Position numbers and translations under genes: made by a program
Shown here: positions 32,992 to 43,234 of the stretch, piece by piece
Position numbering within the stretch: the stretch's first letter is position 1
Layout: each line of letters opens with the position of its first letter
Notes under the pieces: generated by a model
What the model saw: the letters and a program-made list of their open reading frames with translations, nothing else
Told to the model about the DNA's origin: nothing
The model's database searches: none
Assembly: GCF_000423085.1 (NCBI RefSeq)
Contig: NZ_AUHH01000015.1
Span: 24,653-88,652, forward strand
Direction: 5' to 3'
From: Granulicoccus phenolivorans DSM 17626 = NBRC 107789 = JCM 15570
Lineage (GTDB): Bacteria; Actinomycetota; Actinomycetes; Propionibacteriales; Propionibacteriaceae
Length of the DNA: 64,000 nt

Positions 32992-34607
32992 TTCCGCAGC
33001 TTCCGCTGGCCACCACCCAGCTCGGCAACCCGGCGATCAACATTGCGATTTTCGCCGCCTTCGTGGTCATCACCCTGACCATCGTCATTCGCGTCTCCTC
33101 CGGTGGGAGGAAGAAGACCGGTGAGTTCTACACCGGCGGCGCCCGGTTCGACGGCCGCCAGAACGGCCTGGCCATCGCGGGTGATTACCTGTCCGCGGCG
33201 TCCTTCCTCGGCATCGCCGGATCGGTTGCCTTCTACGGCTACGACGGCCTGCTGTATTCGATCGGCTTCCTGGTGGCCTGGCTGGTGGCGCTGCTGCTGG
33301 TGGCCGAGCCGCTGCGCAACACCGGGCGCTACACGATGGCCGACGTGCTGTCGTTCCGGATGAAGCAGGGCCCGGTGCGGATGGCCGCCGCGATCTCGAC
33401 GCTGCTGGTGTCGTTCTTCTACCTGCTGGCCCAGATGGCCGGCGCGGGCGGTCTGGTCGCGCTGCTATTGGGGATCACCGATGACACCATGATCAGCGTG
33501 GTGATCGGAATCGTCGGCGTCCTGATGATCGCCTACGTGATGATCGGCGGGATGAAGGGCACCACCTACGTGCAGATGATCAAGGCGGTGCTGCTCATCG
33601 TGGGCGTGCTGGTGATGACGGTGTGGGTGTTGGGGTTGTTCGGGTTCAACCTGTCGAACCTGCTGCAGAATGCCGTCGATCATGTGAACAGCCTCAAGCC
33701 CGGGACCGGTGAGGCGCTGCTGCAGCCGATGGGCCGCTACGGCACGAACAAGCTCGGCTTCATCTCGCTGTCGGTGGCGCTGGTGCTCGGGGCGGCCGGG
33801 CTGCCGCACGTGCTGATGCGCTTCTACACCGTGCCCACCGCCAAGGAGGCCCGGCGCTCGGTCACCTGGGCGATCGCGCTGATCGGGGCGTTCTACCTGA
33901 TGACCATCGTGCTGGGCTACGGCGCCGCCGCCCTGGTCGGCAAGGAGGTCATCAATACCCTGCCGGGCAAGGCCAACGCCGCGGCCCCGGCGCTGGCCTT
34001 CGAGCTGGGCGGCACCGTGCTGCTGGCACTGATTGCCGGCGTCGCGTTCGCGACCATCCTGGCCGTGGTGGCGGGCCTGACGATCACCGCGTCGGCCTCC
34101 TTCGCCCATGACATCTACAACAACGTGCTGAAGAAGGGGAAGGCCGACCCGGCCAAGGAGGTCAAGGTCGCGCGGGTCACCGTGGTCGTGATCGGCATCC
34201 TGGCGATCGTCGGCGGGATCCTGGCCCGTAACCAGAACGTCGCCTTCCTGGTGTCGCTGGCGTTCGCGGTGGCGGCCTCGGCGAACCTGCCCTCGATCCT
34301 CTACTCGCTGTACTGGCGCGGGTTCAAGACCCAGGGTGCGGTGTGGTCGCTCTACGGTGGCGTGATCTCGGCCCTGGTGCTGATCATCTTCTCCCCGGCC
34401 GTTTCGGGTGCCCCGACCGCGATGTTCCCGAATGTCGATTTCGCCTGGTTCCCGCTGGACAATCCGGCGCTGGTGTCGGTGCCGATCGGCTTCTTCCTCG
34501 GCTGGCTGGGCTCGGTGCTGTCCAAGGAGGACAACACCGCCGTGTCGCGGGAGATGGAGGTCCGCTCGCTCACCGGCGCCGGTGCCGGTGGGGTGCTGGA
34601 GCACTGA
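32988..34607 (+). CDS. actP: cation/acetate symporter ActP (SSS family)
   Basis: 539 residues with about 13 transmembrane segments. EFYTGGARFDGRQNGLAIAG and DYLSAASFLGIAGSVAFYGYDG are ActP signatures, and AGLPHVLMRFYTVPTAKEARRS is the conserved sodium-symporter core. Imports acetate and related short acids such as propionate. Co-translated with the DUF485 gene; no acetyl-CoA synthetase gene is nearby in this window. Confidence 0.93.
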   Translation: MIPQLPLATTQLGNPAINIAIFAAFVVITLTIVIRVSSGGRKKTGEFYTGGARFDGRQNGLAIAGDYLSAASFLGIAGSVAFYGYDGLLYSIGFLVAWLVALLLVAEPLRNTGRYTMADVLSFRMKQGPVRMAAAISTLLVSFFYLLAQMAGAGGLVALLLGITDDTMISVVIGIVGVLMIAYVMIGGMKGTTYVQMIKAVLLIVGVLVMTVWVLGLFGFNLSNLLQNAVDHVNSLKPGTGEALLQPMGRYGTNKLGFISLSVALVLGAAGLPHVLMRFYTVPTAKEARRSVTWAIALIGAFYLMTIVLGYGAAALVGKEVINTLPGKANAAAPALAFELGGTVLLALIAGVAFATILAVVAGLTITASASFAHDIYNNVLKKGKADPAKEVKVARVTVVVIGILAIVGGILARNQNVAFLVSLAFAVAASANLPSILYSLYWRGFKTQGAVWSLYGGVISALVLIIFSPAVSGAPTAMFPNVDFAWFPLDNPALVSVPIGFFLGWLGSVLSKEDNTAVSREMEVRSLTGAGAGGVLEH

Positions 34608-34614
34608 TCCCACG

Positions 34615-34640
34615 GCGGGCCGCCCACCCGGGCGGCCCGC
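34615..34640 (+). terminator. terminator of actP
   Basis: An 11-bp stem, GCGGGCCGCCC paired with GGGCGGCCCGC, lies 8 nt after the stop. Confidence 0.75.
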
Positions 34641-34662
34641 TGCGGCTCGGTACCGCGGAATG

Positions 34663-34742
34663 GTGTGCGGATTGTGCTGCTCGATGGTCCGGAACGGCCC
34701 CAGACGCCGTTCTACCGCAAAGTAGCCACACGATCCGCACAC
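34663..34742. repeat. 80-bp palindromic repeat element, copy 2
   Basis: Same length and layout as the copy at 12670-12749. The left end is GTGTGCGGATTGTG and the right end CACGATCCGCACAC, so the single difference still allows a G-U pair. The inner CTAC...GTAG stem and CTGCTCGATGGTCC are conserved while the middle differs. Sits between convergent genes. Confidence 0.8.
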
Positions 34743-34750
34743 ACCGGCGG

Positions 34751-35302
34751 TCAGAGCGCGGCGTAGGCCTGCGCGAGCGCGCGGGCCGACACGTCCACGA
34801 GGTCCTTCCAGGCGAGCGCGGCCTCGTCGGCGGCATCGGAGACGTGCTTGATCATCCGCAGCCCGACGCCCAGTTCCTGGCAGGCATAGGCGATGGCGTA
34901 GCCCTCCATGTCGACCAGTTCGCAGCGCTCCAGCAGTCGGTCCCGGGCCTCGCCGCCGGCCACGAAGGAGTCGCCGGTGCCGAGCACCGGGCCGGTCCCG
35001 GCCAGGTCGATCCGGTTGTGCACCGGCAGCTTGAGTTGGTGCATCACCGCCTCATCGACGTCACGGTTGATCACCGCCGACGGTTCGTGGATCCCGGCGA
35101 GCCCGGCGGTGAGCGCGCCGACCGAGCCGAGGTTGACCACCTGCCACTGCGCCCGGGCGGCCGGATCCGGACAGCGTTCCAGGATGGCCCGGGTGGTCGC
35201 GACCGCGGCCTGGGTCATCCCGACCCCGGTGAGAACCAGATCGGTGTCGGCGGGCAGATGAGCCGCCTCATAGGCATGGGCGACCAGAACCAGACGTTTC
35301 AC
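34751..35302 (-). CDS. nucleosidase of the nucleoside phosphorylase (MTAN-like) superfamily
   Basis: 183 residues from GTG 35302 (MKRLVLVAHAYEA). LTGVGMTQAAVATTRAIL, VNLGSVGAL and the catalytic VDMEGYAIAYACQ region follow the MTA/SAH nucleosidase and futalosine hydrolase fold; the protein is shorter than typical MTAN (about 230). KHVSDAADE supplies the late catalytic Asp. Which nucleoside it cleaves is unclear. It is divergent from hisI. Confidence 0.8.
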   Translation of the reverse strand: MKRLVLVAHAYEAAHLPADTDLVLTGVGMTQAAVATTRAILERCPDPAARAQWQVVNLGSVGALTAGLAGIHEPSAVINRDVDEAVMHQLKLPVHNRIDLAGTGPVLGTGDSFVAGGEARDRLLERCELVDMEGYAIAYACQELGVGLRMIKHVSDAADEAALAWKDLVDVSARALAQAYAAL

Positions 35303-35384
35303 GGCCCCACCGTAGCGAGCCCCGGCCGCTTCCCGGCGCGGAATGCCGGGCGCGGATGCGGCGGCAGGGCCTATCGTTTCGGCC

Positions 35385-35777
35385 ATGACCAGCACAGACC
35401 TGCAGCCGGATTTCGCCAAGCACGACGGGCTCATCACCGCTGTCACCGTGGATGCCGCCGATGGCCAGGTGCTGATGGTGGCCTCCATGAACGAGGAGGC
35501 CTTCCGGCTAACCCGGGAGACCGGGCGGGTGCACTACTGGTCGCGGTCGCGCAACGAGCTGTGGAAGAAGGGCGAGACCTCGGGCAATATGCAGAAGCTG
35601 GTCGAACTGCGCATCGACTGCGACCAGGACGCGGTCGTGGTGGTCGTCGAGCAGTCCGGCCCGGCCTGCCACGAGGGGTACCGCAGTTGCTTCTACCGAA
35701 CGGTCACCCCGGCCGGCGACCTGGTCGAGAACAGTGAACGGCTGATGACCCCGGAGCAGATGTACGGCTCGAAGTAG
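35385..35777 (+). CDS. hisI: phosphoribosyl-AMP cyclohydrolase
   Basis: Third step of histidine synthesis. 130 residues from ATG 35385, the monofunctional length with no HisE domain. [22 protein letters not shown] and [13 protein letters not shown] hold the magnesium ligands, and [11 protein letters not shown] has the zinc cysteines. It lies alone, not in a his operon. Confidence 0.96.
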   Translation: MTSTDLQPDFAKHDGLITAVTVDAADGQVLMVASMNEEAFRLTRETGRVHYWSRSRNELWKKGETSGNMQKLVELRIDCDQDAVVVVVEQSGPACHEGYRSCFYRTVTPAGDLVENSERLMTPEQMYGSK

Positions 35778-35803
35778 GTCACCGGCGGCCGCGCCGGCCC
35801 CGG

Positions 35804-37657
35804 TCAGCTCTTCTTCTCCCCCACCGACTTCGTCTCACCGGTGGACAGCGCGGCAACGAAGGCCTCCTGGGGCACCTCGACCCGGCCGACCATCTTCATC
35901 CGCTTCTTGCCTTCCTTCTGCTTCTCCAGCAGCTTGCGCTTGCGGGAGATGTCGCCGCCGTAGCACTTGGCCAGCACGTCCTTGCGGATCGCCCGGATGG
36001 TTTCCCGGGCGATCACCCGGGCCCCGATCGCGGCCTGGATCGGGACCTCGAACTGCTGCCGCGGAATCAGTTCCTTGAGCTTGCCGGCCATCTGGACGCC
36101 GTAGCTGTAGGCCTTGTCCTTGTGCACGATCGCGGAGAAGGCGTCCACCGGCTCGCCGTGCAGCAGGATGTCGACCTTGACCAGATCGGCCTCCTGCTCG
36201 CCCGCTTCGTCGTAGTCCAGGGATGCGTAGCCCTTCGTGCGGGACTTCAGCGCGTCGAAGAAGTCGAACACGATCTCGGCCAGGGGCAGGATGTAGCGGA
36301 TCTCGACCCGGTCCTCGGACAGGTAGTCCAGCCCCTGTTGTACGCCGCGGCGGGTCTGGCACAGCTCCAGGATCGTGCCGATGTATTCCGCCGGCGCCAG
36401 GATCGTCGCCTTGACCACCGGCTCGAAGACCCGGGCGATCTTCCCGCCGGTGGGGTACTCGCTGGGGTTGGTGACCACGTGCTCCGAGCCGTCCTCCATC
36501 TCGACGCGATAGACCACGTTCGGCGCGGTGGAGATCAGATCCAGGTTGAACTCGCGCTCGAGGCGTTCCCGGACGATCTCCATGTGCAGCAGGCCGAGGA
36601 AGCCAACCCGGAAACCGAAGCCGAGCGCGCCGGAGGTCTCGGGTTCGTAGACCAGCGCCGCATCGTTGAGCTGGAGCTTGTCCAGCGCCTCGCGCAGTTC
36701 GGTGAAGTCGTCGCCGTCGATTGGGTAGAGGCCGGCGTACACCATCGGGTTGGGGTGCTGGTAGCCCGACAGGGGTTCGACCGCCGGGCGACTCGCGCTG
36801 GTCACCGTGTCGCCGACGCGGGACTGGCGGACCTCCTTCACCCCGGTGATCAGGTACCCGGTCTCACCCACGCTGAGCCGGTCGACCTTCATCGGTTCGG
36901 GGGAGATCACGCCGACCTCGAGCACCTCATGGGTGGCCTTGGTCGACATCATCAGGATCTTCTCCCGATGGGACAGTTCGCCGTCGACGACCCGGACGTA
37001 GGTGACCACGCCGCGGTAGGTGTCGTAGACCGAGTCGAAGATCAGCGCGCGGGCCGGGGCCTCGGCATCGCCGACCGGTGCCGGGACCTGCCGGACGATC
37101 TCGTCGAGCAGCTCGCGTACGCCGGCCCCGGTCTTCGCCGACACCCGCAGCACCTCCGACGGGTCACAGCCGATGATCCCGGCGAGCTCGGCGGCGTACT
37201 TCTCCGGCTGCGCGCTGGGCAGATCGATCTTGTTCAGCACCGGGATGATGGTCAGGTCGGCGTCGATGGCCAGATACAGGTTGGCCAGAGTCTGCGCCTC
37301 GATCCCCTGCGCCGCATCGACCAGCAGAATCGCGCCCTCACAGGCCTCCAGGGAGCGGGAGACCTCATAGGTGAAGTCGACGTGTCCGGGGGTGTCGATC
37401 ATGTTCAGCACGTACGACTTGCCCGCGCTGACGAACGGCATCCGGACGGCCTGGGACTTGATCGTGATGCCCCGCTCGCGCTCGATGTCCATCCGGTCGA
37501 GATACTGGGCACGCATGTCGCGGGCCTGGACCACCTCGGTGATCTGCAACATCCGGTCGGCCAACGTCGACTTGCCATGGTCGATGTGGGCGATGATGCA
37601 GAAGTTGCGAATGATCGCCGGATCGGTGTGTCCGGCCACCGGGGCGGATGCGGCCAT
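35804..37657 (-). CDS. lepA: elongation factor 4 (LepA)
   Basis: Ribosome-associated GTPase, 617 residues from ATG 37657. G1 AHIDHGKST at residues 23-31, [12 protein letters not shown] for G3 and NKIDLP for G4. The C-terminal LepA-specific domain contains [14 protein letters not shown] and [25 protein letters not shown]. Conserved near hemW, holA and rpsT in Actinobacteria. A 26-codon upstream extension of the frame was rejected. Confidence 0.97.
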   Translation of the reverse strand: MAASAPVAGHTDPAIIRNFCIIAHIDHGKSTLADRMLQITEVVQARDMRAQYLDRMDIERERGITIKSQAVRMPFVSAGKSYVLNMIDTPGHVDFTYEVSRSLEACEGAILLVDAAQGIEAQTLANLYLAIDADLTIIPVLNKIDLPSAQPEKYAAELAGIIGCDPSEVLRVSAKTGAGVRELLDEIVRQVPAPVGDAEAPARALIFDSVYDTYRGVVTYVRVVDGELSHREKILMMSTKATHEVLEVGVISPEPMKVDRLSVGETGYLITGVKEVRQSRVGDTVTSASRPAVEPLSGYQHPNPMVYAGLYPIDGDDFTELREALDKLQLNDAALVYEPETSGALGFGFRVGFLGLLHMEIVRERLEREFNLDLISTAPNVVYRVEMEDGSEHVVTNPSEYPTGGKIARVFEPVVKATILAPAEYIGTILELCQTRRGVQQGLDYLSEDRVEIRYILPLAEIVFDFFDALKSRTKGYASLDYDEAGEQEADLVKVDILLHGEPVDAFSAIVHKDKAYSYGVQMAGKLKELIPRQQFEVPIQAAIGARVIARETIRAIRKDVLAKCYGGDISRKRKLLEKQKEGKKRMKMVGRVEVPQEAFVAALSTGETKSVGEKKS

Positions 37658-37798
37658 GTAAATCCAGTCTCCCTTTGCTGAGCCTTCGCGCAGGCACTCG
37701 AGACGCGAGGCTGCGTGGACACACCATCTTTCCACACACGGCCGGGGCGACCACGTTTGTCAGTTGGTCCTGGCCCGGATTCGGGGACAATGGAGCGT

Positions 37799-38434
37799 AT
37801 GAACTCCCCCGCTGAGTCCCGTGCCAAGGTCGAGACCCCCAAGGGCGCCCTGTTCTTCATGATCGGCGCCGTGCTGTTCCTCTGGGTCCTCGAGATCATC
37901 GATTTCGTCATCTCGAGGATTCTGAATCCGTTCGGCAACACCGAGGTGCTGGATCAGTTCGGCATTCACTCCTGGGAGCCGTTGGGGCTGTTGGGGATTC
38001 CCTTCGCCCCGTTCCTGCACGCCGGGTTCGGGCACCTGGCGGCGAACTCGTTGCCGTTGCTCGTGCTCGGGTTCCTGATCCTGGTCGGCCGCGGCGGGTC
38101 CTGGCGGCTGCTGATCACCACCGCGTTCTCGGTGCTGTTCTCCGGCCTGTTCGCCTGGTTCCTCACCCCGGCCCATCACGTGATCGTGGGCGCCTCCGGG
38201 GTGGTCTTCGGCTGGCTGGTGTACCTGATTCTGCGCGGGGTCTTCGCCCGCGAGGTCAGGTCGATCATCGTCTCGGTGGTGGTGCTGGTGGTCTACGGCG
38301 GCGTGCTGTGGGGCGTGATGCCCAGCGTCGGCAGCAATGTCTCCTGGCAGGCGCACCTGGGCGGTGCCATCGGTGGCGGACTGGCCGCGTGGTACATGCA
38401 CTCGCGGGCCAAGAAGAAGGCCCAATTGGTCTGA
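37799..38434 (+). CDS. rhomboid-family intramembrane serine protease
   Basis: 211 residues with about six transmembrane segments. The catalytic Ser lies in VGASGVVFGW and the His in SWQAHLGGAIGG; FLHAGFGHLAANSLPLL is the conserved oxyanion-side motif. It cleaves membrane proteins within the bilayer; substrates unknown. Divergent from lepA. Confidence 0.9.
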   Translation: MNSPAESRAKVETPKGALFFMIGAVLFLWVLEIIDFVISRILNPFGNTEVLDQFGIHSWEPLGLLGIPFAPFLHAGFGHLAANSLPLLVLGFLILVGRGGSWRLLITTAFSVLFSGLFAWFLTPAHHVIVGASGVVFGWLVYLILRGVFAREVRSIIVSVVVLVVYGGVLWGVMPSVGSNVSWQAHLGGAIGGGLAAWYMHSRAKKKAQLV

Positions 38435-38470
38435 GCCGGGCCCGGCGCCCGGGCGTACGCTTGAGCGTAT

Positions 38471-39820
38471 GTGACCTACTTGGTCGTCGGCGCCGGCGCA
38501 GCGGGCCTGGCGTTCACTGATGCCCTGCTGGACCACTGCGACGCCCGGGTCGTGCTGATCGACAAACACTCCGGGGCCGGCGGCCACTGGCGCGCGGCGT
38601 ACCCGTTCGTCCGGCTGCACCAGGCCTCGTGCTTCTACGGCGTCGCCTCCACCGAGTTGGGCACCGGCCGGCTGCAGACCGCAGGACCCGAGATCGGGCT
38701 GGCCGAGCGGGCCACCGGGGCCGAGGTCCTCCGGTACTTCGAGGACACCCTGGATCGATTGTGCGCGAGCGGACGCGTCGAGTTCCACGGTGGTGCGACC
38801 TGGACCGGTGGGGCCGCGTTCCGCACCGCGGACGGGCGCGAGCACACGCTGGACGGGGCGCGCGTGGTGGATGCGACCTACCGGGCCGCGACGATTCCCG
38901 CGTCGTCCCCGCCGCCGTTCGAGGTGGCTCCCGGTGCCTGGGTCGAGCCGGTCAACACGCTGCCGGATCGGGGTCCGCGGCTGCCGGCGTACGTGATCGC
39001 CGGAGCCGGGAAGACCGCCACCGACGCCTGCGTCTGGCTGCTGCGCCACGGGGTGCCACCGGAGGCGATCACCTGGGTGCGGTCGCGGGAACCGTGGATG
39101 CTGAACCGGGCCGTGGTCCAGCCCGATCCGGGAATCATGCTCACCATGGCCGCCGACACCTGGACGGCAGCGGCGGCCTCCACCTCGGTCGACGACTTCT
39201 TCGTACGCCTGGAGGCGGCCGGCATCATGCTCCGGATAGACCCGGCGGCGACGCCGACCATGGCGAAGTCTCCGACGCTGGCCCAGTGGGAACTCGACCT
39301 GCTGCGATCCATCCCGCGGGTGGTCCGGCACGGCCATCTGACGCGTGTCTCACCGGGGTTCCTGGAGTTCGGGTCCACCCGGGTGCCGATCCCGCAGGAT
39401 GCCCTGATCGTGCACTGTGCCGCGATCGGGCATGCGTACCCGCCGCTGGTGCCGATCTGGGGCGAGGTGATCCGGCTGCAGACCTCCCGCGCCGGTTTTC
39501 CGTGTTTCAGCGCCGCCCTGGTCGGGTATGTCGAGGCCACCCGCGACGACGACGCGGAGAAGAACCGGCTGTGTCCGCCGTCGCCCCTGCCGGACACCCT
39601 GGCGAGCTGGTGCGCGATGCAGGTGCTCGGCGCCCGGGCCTCGGCGGCGTTCCTGGCACAACCCGACATTGCCCGGTGGGCGCAGACCACGTCGCTCAAT
39701 CCTGCCCGGCTGCAGCCGGCGGATCGCGAGCGCCCCGAGGTCGCGGCAGCCCTGCGGCGCCTCTCCCGGGACGCGCCGCAGGCACTCGGCAAGCTCAGCG
39801 CGTACGCCGGACTGAACTGA
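38471..39820 (+). CDS. FAD/NAD(P)-binding oxidoreductase, monooxygenase-like
   Basis: 449 residues from GTG 38471, probably leaderless with TACGCT upstream. The dinucleotide site VVGAGAAGLAF opens the protein, with IDKHSGAGGHW after the second strand. A second Rossmann-like motif, VIAGAGKTATDACVWLL, appears mid-sequence. This two-site layout resembles flavin-containing monooxygenases. Substrate unknown. No membrane segment. Confidence 0.75.
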   Translation: MTYLVVGAGAAGLAFTDALLDHCDARVVLIDKHSGAGGHWRAAYPFVRLHQASCFYGVASTELGTGRLQTAGPEIGLAERATGAEVLRYFEDTLDRLCASGRVEFHGGATWTGGAAFRTADGREHTLDGARVVDATYRAATIPASSPPPFEVAPGAWVEPVNTLPDRGPRLPAYVIAGAGKTATDACVWLLRHGVPPEAITWVRSREPWMLNRAVVQPDPGIMLTMAADTWTAAAASTSVDDFFVRLEAAGIMLRIDPAATPTMAKSPTLAQWELDLLRSIPRVVRHGHLTRVSPGFLEFGSTRVPIPQDALIVHCAAIGHAYPPLVPIWGEVIRLQTSRAGFPCFSAALVGYVEATRDDDAEKNRLCPPSPLPDTLASWCAMQVLGARASAAFLAQPDIARWAQTTSLNPARLQPADRERPEVAAALRRLSRDAPQALGKLSAYAGLN

Positions 39821-39834
39821 CCCGACCCGGCTCC

Positions 39835-41832
39835 TCAGCCCGCGTCGAGTTCGTCGTCGCGGGCGGTGATCCGACGGATCCAGCGGTACAGCACCCAGAT
39901 GATCCCGAGGAACACCAGCACCCCGAGCGTCGAGCTGAGCCATTCGGGGTACCCGCTGCCGACCACCGCGAGCGGCGCCTCGTTGCCGGTGGCGGCGACC
40001 ACGCCGGCCAGGACCACCCCGAACAGGCTCTCCCCGACGATCAGTCCGGTGGCCAGCAGGATGCCGGTGCGCTTCTTGCCCTCCACGTTCTTGCCGGTGC
40101 GTTCGGCCCAGCGGTTGTACAACAGCCCGATCAGCGCGCCCAGCGGAATCGTCAGGGTCAGCTGGATCGGGAGGTACATGCCCATCCCGACCGCCAGCGG
40201 GGGCAGGCTGAACCGGCCCTTGCTGCCGGCGCGCAACACCTCGTCGACGGTGATCACGCCGGCCCCGATCAGGGCGCCGAGCCCGATCAGTCCCCAGTCC
40301 AGGCTGCCGCCGAACACCCCCTGGGCGAGGGCGGAGATCAGCCCTGCCTGCGGTGCGGCGAGCGCGTTCGGTCCGGCTCCCGGGGCGCCCTGGAAGCCGA
40401 AGGCGGTCTGCATCAGGTCCAGAATCGGCGGGATCACCAGCGAGCCGAAGACCACCCCGATGATCAGGGCGACCTGCTGCTTCCACGGGGTCGCGCCGAC
40501 GAGCTGGCCGGTCTTCAGGTCCTGCAGGTTGTCATTGGAGATCGTCGCCACCGAGAAGACCACCGCCGCGGTGAACAGGGTGTACGCCACGATCGCGGTC
40601 ACCTCGTCCCCGGTGCCGACCCCGTGGGTCACCCGCAACAGCACGGCGGCGGCCAGCACCACCAGGATGCCGACACCGGAGATCGGACTGTTCGAGGCGC
40701 CGATCAGGCCGGCCATGTAGCCGCACACCGAAGCGACGATCAGGCCGATCAGCAGGATGAAGATGATGCTGACGGTGATCAACGAGGTGGCGTCGCCGGC
40801 CAGCGGCGTACCGCGCAGGAAGCTCCACAGCAGCAGGCCGATCGGGACCATCGAGGCCAGGATGACGATCCCGACGATGCGGATCGGGATGTCGCGTTCG
40901 GTCAGCGCGACCTGGTGTCCGCTGCGCCGCAGCCGGGCGGAGGCCGCAGCCTCGGTGATCCCGGTCGCGATCGGCCGGATGATCTTGATCAGGGTCCAGA
41001 TCGCGGCGATGCCGATCGCGCCGGCGCCGATGAACCGGACATCACCGGAGAAGGTGCTCGCGACCACGTCCGCCAGCGGTCCGGGGACCCCGGCCGACCG
41101 AATCGGCAGCAGTACGCCGTACGCGATGAGCACCCCGACGATCATGGCGATCCCGACCGCGATCCCGACCAGGTGACCGACCCCCACCAGAGCCAGCGTG
41201 AGCGAGGCGCCGAACATGGTGCCCCCGGCGCCGACCCGGAAGACCGTCGAGACCCCGCCGGCCACCAGTTTCATCGCCGACAGCAGCGCCAGGCCGGCCG
41301 AGGAGAGCCCACCGGCCACGATCACGTGCAGGCCGCGCTTGTTGGCCTGGGCCCCGCCGGCGGTGTCACCCACCTTGAGCACCTCGGCGGCGGCGACACC
41401 CTCGGGATAGGGCAGATCGGAACCGGTGACCAGCGCCCGGCGCAACGGGATCGAATACATCACCCCGAGGACGCCGCCGACCGCACAGATCGCCACGGTG
41501 GTCCAGTACGGGAAGCCGGTCCACCAGCCGATCATCACCAGGCCGGGCAGCACGAAGATGATTGCCGACAGGGTGCCGGCCGCCGAGGCGATCGTCTGCA
41601 CGATGTTGTTCTCGGTGATGGTGTGGTTGCGGAAGTTGCGCAGGATCCCCATCGAGATGACCGCCGCCGGGATCGAGGTGGCGAAGGTGAGCCCGACCTT
41701 CAGGCCGAGGTAGACGTTCGCGGCGGTGAAGACGAGGGTGATCAGGCCCCCGATCACGATGCCGCGAATGGTGAGTTCGCGCAGCCCTCCCGGGGTGGCA
41801 CGGACGGCTGGGGCGCCGGTCGGCTGGGTCAT
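39835..41832 (-). CDS. OPT-family oligopeptide/metal-chelate transporter
   Basis: 665 residues with about 14-16 hydrophobic segments. TIRGIVIGGLITLVFTAAN, NIVQTIASAAG and SDLPYPEGVAAAEVLK are OPT signatures of the prokaryotic branch. It imports oligopeptides or metal chelates; no substrate can be inferred from neighbours. Convergent with the FAD protein. Confidence 0.9.
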   Translation of the reverse strand: MTQPTGAPAVRATPGGLRELTIRGIVIGGLITLVFTAANVYLGLKVGLTFATSIPAAVISMGILRNFRNHTITENNIVQTIASAAGTLSAIIFVLPGLVMIGWWTGFPYWTTVAICAVGGVLGVMYSIPLRRALVTGSDLPYPEGVAAAEVLKVGDTAGGAQANKRGLHVIVAGGLSSAGLALLSAMKLVAGGVSTVFRVGAGGTMFGASLTLALVGVGHLVGIAVGIAMIVGVLIAYGVLLPIRSAGVPGPLADVVASTFSGDVRFIGAGAIGIAAIWTLIKIIRPIATGITEAAASARLRRSGHQVALTERDIPIRIVGIVILASMVPIGLLLWSFLRGTPLAGDATSLITVSIIFILLIGLIVASVCGYMAGLIGASNSPISGVGILVVLAAAVLLRVTHGVGTGDEVTAIVAYTLFTAAVVFSVATISNDNLQDLKTGQLVGATPWKQQVALIIGVVFGSLVIPPILDLMQTAFGFQGAPGAGPNALAAPQAGLISALAQGVFGGSLDWGLIGLGALIGAGVITVDEVLRAGSKGRFSLPPLAVGMGMYLPIQLTLTIPLGALIGLLYNRWAERTGKNVEGKKRTGILLATGLIVGESLFGVVLAGVVAATGNEAPLAVVGSGYPEWLSSTLGVLVFLGIIWVLYRWIRRITARDDELDAG

Positions 41833-42320
41833 GGCTTCTCCCGGAGTAGGCGTACGGCCCGGAGGGCGGAATCAACCGCACCGTCGCGGACGTCGACGCC
41901 GGCAGATGGATCCAGCGCAACACCACAGCCTAGACCCGGCGGTCGGGTGCGCTCGGATGATTCACGCCGGAGTTGGTGCCGGGGCCCGCGTGGCCCCGGA
42001 TTCCGCAGCGAAATCCGGGCAAAGTGCCCTCAAGACAGCGGGGCTTCTCACTTTGCCTGCTCCCGCCGGTTCGCACAAGCACCCTTTACGCAGACTTTCG
42101 AGACCTCCGGTCGAGCCCCTAATTTTGATGGCACAACCACTCGGGTGACACGCCCCGGCCCCGTCCGGGCGTACGCCGCCCCACGGCCGGGACAGCCACT
42201 GTTGGCCCCGCCGACGACGCGCCGGCCCGACGCCCGGCGCAGTCCCCCTCATGTGCGCACCGCTCGACGCGCTGCTGACCCCTGCCGCGGCACCATGCCG
42301 CCACACCCGAAGGATCTGAG
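41833..42320. other. intergenic region between the OPT gene and the protease
   Basis: No gene or RNA recognised. The right half holds the promoter region of the protease gene; GAAGGATCTGAG is a moderate ribosome site just before ATG 42321. Frames running through it lack coding character. Confidence 0.4.
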
Positions 42321-43232
42321 ATGACCGAGAACACCAATCCCCACGAACCGGTACAGCCCGAGGCCGACGCCGAGGACACCACCGTCGACCAGCTCTCCGA
42401 CGCACCCGAGACGGGGGCCGGCGGGACCGCCGCCACCGCGGGCGACGTCGAGGCCGCCGCCGCCACGCTGTACGAGATGGCTGCCGCCGAGGACACCGCC
42501 CCCGACACCTCCGCCCTGCGCCCGATCGGTGAGGCGACCTACGGCGCCTCGGCCGAGACGGTGTTCTTGCCGGACAACCGGATCCAGATCAACAACACCG
42601 CCGACTACCCCTGGCGGGCCAACGCCTCCCTGCTGATCACCGCCAACGACAACAGCAAGTGGCTCGGCACCGGCTGGTTCATCGGCCCCAAGACGATGGT
42701 GACCGCCGGCCACTGCGTGTTCATCCAGGCCCCCGGCACCACCCGCCATGGCTGGGTGAAAAGCATCGAGGTGATGCCGGGCCGCAACGGCAACACCCTG
42801 CCCTACGGCAAGGTCGTGGTGCCGCGGTCGAACCTGCGCAGCGTCACCGGCTGGACCAACAGCGCCAATCAGGAGTACGACTACGGCGCGATGATCCTGC
42901 CGACCAACCTTGGCTCCACCACCGGCTGGTACGGGTTTGCCGCGTGGTCCGACGCCACCCTCAATGGCCGTACGCTCAACATCTCCGGATATCCCGGGGA
43001 CAAGCCCAGCGGCACCCAGTGGTACCACTGGAGCGGGATCGCCGCCCTGGGGGCGCGCAAGATCTACTACACCATCGACACCGCCGGCGGCCAGAGCGGC
43101 AGTGCGGTGTACGTGATCGACAACGGCAGCCGCTACGGCGTGGCGATCCACGCGTACGGTGGGTCCACCAGCAACTCCGGCACCCGGATCACCTCGGGGG
43201 TCTTCACCAACCTGCAGAACTGGAAGAACTGA
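42321..43232 (+). CDS. V8-like (glutamyl endopeptidase) serine protease without signal peptide
   Basis: 303 residues. The chymotrypsin-fold triad is visible: His in MVTAGHCVF, Asp in QEYDYGAMIL and Ser in GGQSGSAVY. An acidic N-terminal region of about 70 residues (MTENTNPHEPVQPEADAED) lacks the hydrophobic signal expected for this usually secreted family. It may be cytosolic, zymogen-like or exported by a non-Sec route. Two bases separate its stop from the start of a small beta-domain protein, so the two are an operon. Confidence 0.85.
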   Translation: MTENTNPHEPVQPEADAEDTTVDQLSDAPETGAGGTAATAGDVEAAAATLYEMAAAEDTAPDTSALRPIGEATYGASAETVFLPDNRIQINNTADYPWRANASLLITANDNSKWLGTGWFIGPKTMVTAGHCVFIQAPGTTRHGWVKSIEVMPGRNGNTLPYGKVVVPRSNLRSVTGWTNSANQEYDYGAMILPTNLGSTTGWYGFAAWSDATLNGRTLNISGYPGDKPSGTQWYHWSGIAALGARKIYYTIDTAGGQSGSAVYVIDNGSRYGVAIHAYGGSTSNSGTRITSGVFTNLQNWKN

Positions 43233-43234
43233 GC

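Noticed and set aside
34751..35488. A longer nucleosidase with 62 more N-terminal residues
   Set aside because: The extension overlaps hisI's start antisense and has no family similarity; the conserved part begins at MKRLVLVAHAYEA.
38629..42324. A 1231-codon plus-strand frame crossing the FAD protein, the OPT gene and the spacer
   Set aside because: It is antisense or out of frame to genes with clear motifs and its product is Arg/Gly/Asp-rich low-complexity sequence, a typical high-GC artefact.
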